Of a stretch of DNA of 64,000 nucleotides, positions 51,358 to 57,507 are shown in pieces. Below the pieces are notes generated by a model. The model ran no database searches and was not told where the DNA came from. It was given only the letters and a program-made list of their open reading frames with translations. Both the position numbers and the translations under genes were made by a program. The first letter of the stretch is position 1. Every line of letters starts with the position of its first letter. The DNA comes from Streptomyces sp. NBC_01439 (GTDB taxonomy: Bacteria; Actinomycetota; Actinomycetes; Streptomycetales; Streptomycetaceae): positions 7,067,501-7,131,500 of the forward strand of contig NZ_CP109487.1 in assembly GCF_036227605.1 (NCBI RefSeq). Reading direction: 5' to 3'.

Positions 51358-52137
51358 ATGGCTCTGCTCGACAAGGACGGCGTACGACTTACCGTCGACG
51401 ACACGGTCGCCACGGTGACACTGACCAATCCGGCCAAGCGAAATGCCCAATCCCCCGCGCTCTGGCGGGCTTTGGCCGAGGCCGGGAGGTTGTTGCCGGG
51501 CACCGTCCGGATCGTCGTGCTGCGCGGTGAGGGCAAGTCCTTCTCCGCAGGGCTCGACCGGCAGGCGTTCACCCCCGAAGGTTTCGAGGGCGAGCCGTCC
51601 TTCCTCGATCTGGCACGCGGTTCGGACGAACTGCTCGACTCCACGATCGCCGAGTACCAGGAGGCGTTCACCTGGTGGAGGCGTAACGACATCATCTCCG
51701 TCGCCGCCGTGCAGGGGCACGCGATCGGCGCCGGCTTCCAGCTCGCGCTCGCGTGCGACCTGCGCGTGGTCGCGGACGACGTGCAGTTCGCTATGCGCGA
51801 GACCAGCCTGGGCCTGGTCCCCGACCTGGCCGGTACCCAGCCCCTGACCTCCCTGGTCGGCTACGCCCGCGCGCTGGAGATCTGCGCGACGGGTCGCTTC
51901 GTGCACGCGGAGGAGGCGGAGCGCGTCGGCCTCGCCAACCTCGTCGTCCCCGCGGACGAGCTCGACGCCGCCGTCCAGGACCTCACCACCGCCCTGCTGG
52001 CCCCGCCGCGGGACGCCGTGATCGAGACGAAGACGCTGCTGCGCTCCGCCCAGGCCCGCCCCTACGACGAGCAGCGCGCCGCCGAGCGTGCGGCCCAGGC
52101 CCGCCGCCTGCGCGACCTGGCCGGTCTCTCCGACTGA
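51358..52137 (+). CDS. Enoyl-CoA hydratase/isomerase family protein
   Basis: 259 aa crotonase-fold enzyme. The CoA-binding and oxyanion-hole regions are KSFSAGLDRQAF (about residues 62-70) and AVQGHAIGAGFQLALACDLRVVADD (about 118-142). A catalytic-type glutamate lies in MRETSLGLVPDLAGTQPL (E149 region), but the second glutamate of canonical hydratases is replaced by D/Q positions, so it may be an isomerase or hydrolase instead. GGAGG precedes the ATG at 51358. A hairpin lies directly before that site. Not in an operon with fatty-acid genes; exact substrate unknown. Confidence 0.87.
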   Translation: MALLDKDGVRLTVDDTVATVTLTNPAKRNAQSPALWRALAEAGRLLPGTVRIVVLRGEGKSFSAGLDRQAFTPEGFEGEPSFLDLARGSDELLDSTIAEYQEAFTWWRRNDIISVAAVQGHAIGAGFQLALACDLRVVADDVQFAMRETSLGLVPDLAGTQPLTSLVGYARALEICATGRFVHAEEAERVGLANLVVPADELDAAVQDLTTALLAPPRDAVIETKTLLRSAQARPYDEQRAAERAAQARRLRDLAGLSD

Positions 52138-52263
52138 GGGCCGCTGCAACGCCGGAGCCCCGGGGATGGTCGGCCAGCCGACCGGCGTAGTCCCGGGGCG
52201 CTCGCGCGCCCGGGCGCCTAACGTGGAGCGGAGTGAGTCCACCACGCACGGAAGGGACACGCG

Positions 52264-52695
52264 ATGACCGAATCCGCATCAGGGGGCTTCGGCAAGGAGC
52301 CCGGCGACCGGGGACGCACGAGCATCGCCGACGGGGTGGTCGAGAAGATCGCCGGGCTGGCCGCCCGCGAGGTCGTCGGCGTGCACGCCATGGGCAGCGG
52401 CAGCGGCCTCTCCCGTACCTTCGGCGCCGTCCGCGACCGGGTGCCCGGCGGCGGCAAGGCCTCGGTCAGCCGCGGGGTCAAGGCGGAGGTCGGCGAGACC
52501 CAGACGGCCCTCGACCTGGAGATCGTCGTGGACTACGGCGTCTCGATCCGCGACGTGGCGCGCGCGGTCCGGGAGAACGTCATCTCGGCGGTCGAGCGGA
52601 TGACCGGCCTGGAGGTCGTCGAGGTCAACATCGCGGTGAGCGACGTCAAGCTGCCCGATGAGCCCGACGAGGAGCCGGAATCCCGTCTCCAGTAG
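52264..52695 (+). CDS. Asp23/Gls24-family envelope stress protein
   Basis: 143 aa. The Asp23 domain is RTSIADGVVEKIAGLAAREVVGVHAMGSG (about residues 19-46) followed by GETQTALDLEIVVDYGVSIRDVARAVRENVISAVERMTGLEVVEVNIAVSDVKLPDE (about 78-135). In Firmicutes Asp23 forms a membrane-associated layer held by AmaP and is tied to alkaline or cell-wall stress. Here it opens a five-gene cluster ending in an AmaP gene. It is soluble, acidic and lacks signals. The next gene starts 15 bases after the stop. Confidence 0.93.
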   Translation: MTESASGGFGKEPGDRGRTSIADGVVEKIAGLAAREVVGVHAMGSGSGLSRTFGAVRDRVPGGGKASVSRGVKAEVGETQTALDLEIVVDYGVSIRDVARAVRENVISAVERMTGLEVVEVNIAVSDVKLPDEPDEEPESRLQ

Positions 52696-52710
52696 CCGAG
52701 AGGAGCCCGC

Positions 52711-52896
52711 ATGAGCATGGCGATCGCCGGACTCTTCGCCGGCATGGCCCTGGCGTTCGCCGGCTATTTCGGCGGTTTCGGGGCCTTCATCCTGGTGGCC
52801 GCCCTCGGCGCCATCGGTTTCGTTGCCGGGCGGTTCCTCGACGGGGACCTGGAACCGGGTGACCTGTTCCGCCGCCGTGACGACCGGCGCGGGTGA
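52711..52896 (+). CDS. Small membrane protein of the Asp23 cluster (DUF2273-like)
   Basis: 61 aa with two close hydrophobic helices (residues about 4-22, AIAGLFAGMALAFAGYFGG, and 25-42, AFILVAALGAIGFVAGRFL) and a charged tail ending DLFRRRDDRRG. GAGGAG lies ahead of the ATG. Position directly behind an Asp23 gene matches the DUF2273-type small membrane proteins of Gls24 operons. The GRFLDGDLEPG segment after the second helix is the family-like pattern. Probably a membrane partner of the Asp23 proteins. Confidence 0.85.
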   Translation: MSMAIAGLFAGMALAFAGYFGGFGAFILVAALGAIGFVAGRFLDGDLEPGDLFRRRDDRRG

Positions 52897-52903
52897 GGCG
52901 CCG

Positions 52904-53269
52904 ATGAGCAGCCCGCCGCGCCCCGCGCCGCCCCGGGTGGCCGCCGCCGAGCGCGGTGCCACCCGCATCGCCGACCGGGTCGTCGCGAAGATCGCCGCCC
53001 AGGCCGCCCGGGAGGCGCTCGCCACGGCCCCCGGCACACCCCCGCACGCCACCGTCACCGTGCACCACGACATCGCCCGGGTCCGGGTCAGCCTGGAGCT
53101 GGACTACCCCTCCGACCTGGCCGCCCAGTGCGCGGCCGTACGCCGTCAGGTGGCCCTCCGGGTCGAGGAGTGCGCGTCGATGTCGGTGCCCGAGGTGGAC
53201 ATCGACATCGAGCACCTGCACTCCGGCCGCTCCCGGACCGCCTCCGGGCGGGACCGGCGGCTGCGGTGA
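52904..53269 (+). CDS. Second Asp23/Gls24-like protein
   Basis: 121 aa from the ATG at 52904, 7 bases after the preceding stop. It is a compact version of the first Asp23 protein: ERGATRIADRVVAKIAAQAAREAL, then TVTVHHDIARVRVSLELDYPSDLAAQCAAVRRQVALRVEECASMSVPEVDIDIEHLHS. The glycine-rich middle segment of the canonical protein is missing. Its stop overlaps the DUF6286 gene start (GTGA). A heteromeric Asp23 layer is possible, since two family members are coexpressed. Confidence 0.88.
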   Translation: MSSPPRPAPPRVAAAERGATRIADRVVAKIAAQAAREALATAPGTPPHATVTVHHDIARVRVSLELDYPSDLAAQCAAVRRQVALRVEECASMSVPEVDIDIEHLHSGRSRTASGRDRRLR

Positions 53270-53826
53270 CGGCCCGCGGCTCCGGCTCCGGCCGGGCCCA
53301 CCGGTTCCGCTCCGCCCGGCGGGTGCCCGCCGCGCTCACCGCCCTGGTCGTGCTCGCGGTGGCGGTCCTGTTCCTGTACGACCTGGCCGCCGTACGGTCC
53401 GGCCGGCCCGGGATGAGCTGGCGCCGCGACCTCGCCGACCAGCTCGCCGTGCACACCCCCGCGGACCTGGCGGTGCAGCTGATCGCAGCAGGCCTGGTCC
53501 TGGTCGGGCTGCTGCTCCTGCTGCTGGCACTGGCCCCCGGGCTGCGCGGGATCCTGCCGATGCGGACCCCGGACGAGCAGTCGGGCGTCCGGGCCGGGCT
53601 GGGCCGCAAGGCCGCCGCCCAGATCCTGCGGGACCGGGCCATGGAGGTGTCCGGAGTCCGGTCCGTCCGGGTCAAGGTGCGCCGGTCCCGCGTCGGGGTG
53701 CGGGCCACCTCGCACTTCCGCGAGCTGGACGACGTACGGGCCGACCTCGACGCGGTGCTCGCCGTCGGCATCCAGGAACTGGGCCTCGCGCGCCCGCCGC
53801 AGCCGCGGGTACGGGTCAGGAGGTGA
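53266..53826 (+). CDS. DUF6286-like two-helix membrane protein
   Basis: 186 aa, GTG start overlapping the previous stop. Two transmembrane helices (about residues 20-40, AALTALVVLAVAVLFLYDLAAV, and 64-90, LAVQLIAAGLVLVGLLLLLLALAPGL) flank a short outside loop with PGMSWRRDLADQL. A soluble C-terminal domain follows (about 100-186, KAAAQILRDRAMEVSGVRSVRVKVRRSRVGVRATSHFRELDDVRADLDAVL), shaped like the small alpha/beta domains of AmaP. The Streptomyces family name I recall is DUF6286. Part of the Asp23 cluster. Confidence 0.85.
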   Translation: MTARGSGSGRAHRFRSARRVPAALTALVVLAVAVLFLYDLAAVRSGRPGMSWRRDLADQLAVHTPADLAVQLIAAGLVLVGLLLLLLALAPGLRGILPMRTPDEQSGVRAGLGRKAAAQILRDRAMEVSGVRSVRVKVRRSRVGVRATSHFRELDDVRADLDAVLAVGIQELGLARPPQPRVRVRR

Positions 53827-53830
53827 GGCC

Positions 53831-54388
53831 ATGCTCGGAACGGTGAACCGGATCCTGCTGGCGGTGGCCGGAGCGGTCCTGGTGGCTGCCGGGACCGTGG
53901 TGCTGACGGGCTCGTGGCCGCTGCACGGTCGCGACGCGCCGCTGCTGAGCGAGCAGACCAGGAACCGGTACTGGCACGCCGAAGGCTGGTGGTGGTGGGC
54001 GGTGATCGCCGCTCTCGCGGTGGGCGTCCTGCTGGCGCTGTGGTGGCTGCTGTCCCAGCTCAGGCGCCCGCGACTGCAGGCGATGGTGGTGGACACCGGG
54101 GACGGGGCCTTCGCCATGCTGCGCGGGCGCGCGCTCGAGGAGGCGGTGGCCGCGGAGGCCGGCGCCCTGGAGGGGGTCGCCGGCTGCAGGGTCGCCCTGC
54201 GCGGGCGGCGCGGGTCGCCGGCGCTGCGGGTCGCGCTGGAACTGGAACCCCACGCGGTCCCCGCCGACGCCCTGGCCGCCGTGGCCGGCCCGGTCCTGAC
54301 CCACGCCCGGACCTCGGCGGGCCTCCCGGAACTCCCCGCGGAAGCCCGCCTCAAGGTCACGTCCCACCGGGCCCAGCGCGTGATGTAG
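53831..54388 (+). CDS. amaP: Alkaline shock response membrane anchor protein AmaP
   Basis: 185 aa. Two transmembrane helices (about residues 4-26, TVNRILLAVAGAVLVAAGTVVLTG, and 53-76, WWWWAVIAALAVGVLLALWWLLSQL) flank a short loop. The C-terminal domain (about 84-185, VVDTGDGAFAMLRGRALEEAVAAEAGALEGVAGCRVALRGRRGSPALRVALELEPHAVP) matches AmaP. In Staphylococcus AmaP anchors Asp23 to the membrane. It is last in the cluster, 4 bases after the DUF6286-like gene. The two membrane proteins share this domain layout and may pair. Confidence 0.9.
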   Translation: MLGTVNRILLAVAGAVLVAAGTVVLTGSWPLHGRDAPLLSEQTRNRYWHAEGWWWWAVIAALAVGVLLALWWLLSQLRRPRLQAMVVDTGDGAFAMLRGRALEEAVAAEAGALEGVAGCRVALRGRRGSPALRVALELEPHAVPADALAAVAGPVLTHARTSAGLPELPAEARLKVTSHRAQRVM

Positions 54389-54424
54389 CGGACGTCCTGC
54401 CGATCGTGCGGGGCTCCCGGCGGG

Positions 54425-55180
54425 TCAGAAGCCGTGCCGGGAGCCGCCGTCGACCGGGAGCATGACCCCCGTCAAGTACGACGCCGCCGGGGAGAGCAGG
54501 AAGGCAGCCGTGCGGCCGAACTCCTCCGGGGCGCCGTACCGGCGCAGCGGGATGCGCGACTCGTGCCCCGCCCGCGCGGCCTCCGCATCGCCGGACAGGG
54601 CGTCGAGCTCGCGGACGCGGTCGGTGTCGATGCGGGCCGGAAGCAGGCCGACCACCCGGATCCCGCGCGGGCCGAGCTCCAGCGAGAGGGACTTCGCGAA
54701 GCCGGCGAGGCCCGGACGCAGGCCGTTGGAGATGGTCAGGCCGGGGATCGGCTCGTGGACCGAGCCCGACAGGACGAAGCCGATGACCCCGCCCTCGCCC
54801 AGCTCGGCGGCGGCCGCCCGGGCGAGGCGGACCGCGCCCAGGAAGACCGCATCGAAGGCCGCCGCCCACTGCGCGTCGGTGTTGTCCGCCGCGAAGCCCG
54901 GCGCCGGGCCGCCCACGCTGATGAGGATGCCGTCGAGGCGGCCGAAGCGCTCCCGCGCGGTGGCGACGAGCCGCGCGGCCGCTTCCGGGTCGGAATTGTC
55001 GGCCGCCACACCGGCCGCGTTCGGGCCGAGCTCGGCGGCGGCGTCGGCCGCCCGCTTCTCGTCCCGGCCCGTCAGGAGCACCTTCGCACCGTCGGCGGCC
55101 AGTTCCCGGGCCGAGGCGAGGCCGAGGCCGCGCGTGGCCCCGGTGACGATGTAGACACGGTCTTTCAGTCCAAGATCCAT
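54425..55180 (-). CDS. SDR-family oxidoreductase lacking the usual catalytic tyrosine
   Basis: 251 aa. The NAD(P)-binding motif TGATRGLG is at residues 13-20, followed by ISVGGPAPG in the NNAG position and LSGSVHEP with a serine (138/140). Where the YxxxK motif should lie, the sequence reads TISNGLRPGLAGFAKSLSLELGPRGIRV: tyrosine is replaced by S151/N152 and lysine by R155. Such variants form a known divergent SDR group of unclear chemistry. The C-terminus (ASYLTGVMLPVDGGSRHGF) is standard. Monocistronic, convergent to the AmaP cluster (36 bases between stops). Confidence 0.85.
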   Translation of the reverse strand: MDLGLKDRVYIVTGATRGLGLASARELAADGAKVLLTGRDEKRAADAAAELGPNAAGVAADNSDPEAAARLVATARERFGRLDGILISVGGPAPGFAADNTDAQWAAAFDAVFLGAVRLARAAAAELGEGGVIGFVLSGSVHEPIPGLTISNGLRPGLAGFAKSLSLELGPRGIRVVGLLPARIDTDRVRELDALSGDAEAARAGHESRIPLRRYGAPEEFGRTAAFLLSPAASYLTGVMLPVDGGSRHGF

Positions 55181-55189
55181 GCCGACACG

Positions 55190-55981
55190 CTACGCCGTCG
55201 CCGGCTCCCGCCGAGAGGCTTCGGTCCGGGCGGCCTCTTCCTCGCGCTCGCGCTTCTCCCGCCGTACGAGGACCACCCAGCCCACCGGAACCGCGCCGGC
55301 GAACAGCCACCACTGGATGGCGTACGCCATGTGGGGGCCGATCGAGTCGTGGTCGGGGTCGGCGATGGTCTCCGGGGTGCCCTCCGCCGGGACCGGATCG
55401 GTGAGCTCCAGGTAGCCGCCGAGGACCGTCCGGCCCAGGTACTCCGCCTGCTGTGCGCTGTTGATCAGCATCACCTGGCGGTCCGGCAGGCCCTTGCGGT
55501 CCTTGATGCCGCTCCCGCCGCTGGTCTCGTCGGCCTTCAGCCGGCCGGTGACCGTGACCTCGCCCGTGGGCGCGGCCGGCACCGGCGGGTAGGCGCGCGG
55601 GTCGTCGCCGCCCGGCACCCAGCCCCGGTTGACCAGGACCACCCGGCCGTCGGAGAGGACCAGCGGGGTCAGGACGTGGAAGCCGACCTTGTCGTCGCGG
55701 TCGGTGCGCATCCGGACGACGACCTCGTGCGCGGAGTCGTACGTGCCGGTCGCGGTGACCGCGCGCCAGAAGTCCGCGCGGGGGACCCGGTGTCCGGGAG
55801 AGGTGAGCTCGGTCACGGGGGCCGGCTTCGCCCGCAGGTTCGCCTCGATCAGCTGGTTCTGCGCGACCCGGTGCTCATGGCGGTGGTACTGCCAGAACCC
55901 CAGCTCGATCATCGCGGGGATGAGGGCGAGGGCCATCAGGGTGAGGAACACCCACTGCCGGGTCAGCACAAAGCGGTACAC
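55190..55981 (-). CDS. SURF1-family cytochrome oxidase biogenesis protein
   Basis: 263 aa starting at the GTG at 55981, which gives the typical N-terminus YRFVLTRQWVFLTLMALALIPAMIELGFWQYHRHEHR. A longer reading to 56041 has no ribosome site. A second membrane helix lies near the C-terminus (HMAYAIQWWLFAGAVPVGWVVLVRREKR). The loop between has the SURF1 motifs VLVNRGWVPGG and GRLKADE. The family helps heme insertion into aa3 oxidase. It ends 9 bases before the SDR start on the same strand; the two may be cotranscribed. Confidence 0.9.
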   Translation of the reverse strand: MYRFVLTRQWVFLTLMALALIPAMIELGFWQYHRHEHRVAQNQLIEANLRAKPAPVTELTSPGHRVPRADFWRAVTATGTYDSAHEVVVRMRTDRDDKVGFHVLTPLVLSDGRVVLVNRGWVPGGDDPRAYPPVPAAPTGEVTVTGRLKADETSGGSGIKDRKGLPDRQVMLINSAQQAEYLGRTVLGGYLELTDPVPAEGTPETIADPDHDSIGPHMAYAIQWWLFAGAVPVGWVVLVRREKREREEEAARTEASRREPATA

Positions 55982-56146
55982 GCCCACGACGGTACCCGCA
56001 GCGCGGAGGACCCCGGCGGCCGGGTGGCCGTCCGGGGTCATGGCGTACGGAACGGGACGTCGGGACGGGGTGCCGGGACGCGGTGCCGGGAACGGCTGCG
56101 GGGACCGCCCGACCGCTCGTCGGGACGGGGCCGCGGCGCGGGGGAG

Positions 56147-56380
56147 TCAGACGCGGTCGACGATGCCCACCTTCCCCTCCGCCCGCGCGCAGTGCGCCCC
56201 GCAGAACCACTGGCCCGCGACCTCGACGCCCTGGCCGATGATCGATACCCGGCAGTGCTCACAGACGGGCGCCATGCGGTGGATGGCGCAGGAGAAGCAG
56301 TCGAAGACGTGCACGGCGCCCTGCGCGTGCACCTCGAAGGACATGCCGTAATCGTTTCCGCAGACCTCACAACGTGCCAT
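56147..56380 (-). CDS. Small zinc-ribbon protein
   Basis: 77 aa. It is cysteine-rich: C4-C7 (RCEVCGN), C28-C31 with H34 (FDCFSCAIH), C40-C43 (PVCEHCR) and C60-H63-C64 (WFCGAHC). That is enough for two or more zinc sites. No membrane segment. The start at 56380 is preceded by no clear Shine-Dalgarno; an upstream extension to 56416 is possible. Streptomyces has similar short proteins of unknown role. It may serve as a metal-binding or adaptor protein. Confidence 0.78.
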   Translation of the reverse strand: MARCEVCGNDYGMSFEVHAQGAVHVFDCFSCAIHRMAPVCEHCRVSIIGQGVEVAGQWFCGAHCARAEGKVGIVDRV

Positions 56381-56476
56381 GGGCCGAATGCTGCGCACGG
56401 GGAAGGAGCGGAACAAGATCCGGCGGGGTGAGTCGCCGCGCCTGCACCCGCCCGGCGCAACGGCCCGCCCTCCGGC

Positions 56477-57448
56477 TCAGGACTCGGCCGGGGCCACGTC
56501 CCGCAGCAGCTGGGTGAAGGCCGCCTCGTCGACGACCGGCGTGCCGAAGCCCTTCGCCTTGACCGTCTTGGAGGTCGCCGAATCGGGGTCGTTGGTCACC
56601 AGCAGGCTGGTGAGCCGCGACACGCTCGTCGCGATGTGCAGGCCCGCCTCGACCGCACGGTCCTCCAGCAGCTCCCGCTCCACCGAGGTGTCACCGGAGA
56701 AGGCGATCCGCATGCCCTGCTTCAGCGGCTTGCCGTCCTCGAAGCGCCCCGGATTGGGGTGCGGACACGGCGGCCGCTTGCGCGAGGGCCGCCAGCTGCC
56801 GCCCCGGTACGAGGCCTGGTACCCGATCCTCGGGGTGACGGCGGAATCCGACCACTCCGTCAGCGGCCGGCATTCCAGCAGCGGCAGCCGCACGCCGCCC
56901 TGCGCGGCCGCGTGCAGCGAGGGGCGGAACGCCTCCGCGAGCACCCGGGCGTCGTCGAGCGCGTGGTGGGCGCGCTGCTGGACCACGCCGAAGTGCGCGG
57001 CGAGCGACTCCAGCTTGTGGTTGGGCAGCGGCAGGTCCAGTTCCTTCGACAGGGCGATGGTGCACAGCCGCTGACGGACCGGTGCGGTCACCGCGGCCCG
57101 CGCGTACTCCCGGGCGATCATCTGCCAGTCGAAGATGGCGTTGTGCGCGACCAGTACCCGGTCCGCGAGCCGGTCGGAGAACTCCTCGGCGATGTCCTCG
57201 AAGAGCGGGGCGTCGGCGAGCATCGCGCTCGTCAGCCCGTGGATCCACACCGGTCCCGGGTCCCGCCGCGGATTGACCAGCGTGTACCAGTGGTCCTCCA
57301 CGTTGCCCCGGGCGTCGAGCCGGTAGACGGCGGCGGAGACTATCCGGTCGTCGCGCGCGAGCCCGGTGGTCTCCACGTCGACGACCGCGTACCCCTGTGG
57401 GTACGCGGTCGGCCACATCGTGTCTGCGGTCGTACGGTCGTCGAGCAT
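56477..57448 (-). CDS. DEDDh 3'-5' exonuclease with C-terminal BRCT domain
   Basis: 323 aa. The DnaQ-like exonuclease domain has ExoI YAVVDVETTGLARDD (D, E), ExoII VLVAHNAIFDWQMI (D) and ExoIII QRAHHALDDARVLAEAF (H, D), all five DEDDh residues. A linker with a CPHPNPGRF basic patch leads to a BRCT domain (about residues 240-323, GMRIAFSGDTSVERELLEDRAVEAGLHIATSVSRLTSLLVTNDPDSATSKTVKAKGFGTPVVDEAAFTQLL). This pairing suggests DNA repair or proofreading recruited to protein or DNA ends. ATG at 57448 is preferred to a GTG at 57454; no strong ribosome site for either. Confidence 0.92.
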   Translation of the reverse strand: MLDDRTTADTMWPTAYPQGYAVVDVETTGLARDDRIVSAAVYRLDARGNVEDHWYTLVNPRRDPGPVWIHGLTSAMLADAPLFEDIAEEFSDRLADRVLVAHNAIFDWQMIAREYARAAVTAPVRQRLCTIALSKELDLPLPNHKLESLAAHFGVVQQRAHHALDDARVLAEAFRPSLHAAAQGGVRLPLLECRPLTEWSDSAVTPRIGYQASYRGGSWRPSRKRPPCPHPNPGRFEDGKPLKQGMRIAFSGDTSVERELLEDRAVEAGLHIATSVSRLTSLLVTNDPDSATSKTVKAKGFGTPVVDEAAFTQLLRDVAPAES

Positions 57449-57507
57449 GGTCACAGAGGATATCGGCCCCGACTGACACCCGTGGCCGCAGCGGCGCTTC
57501 CCGGCCG

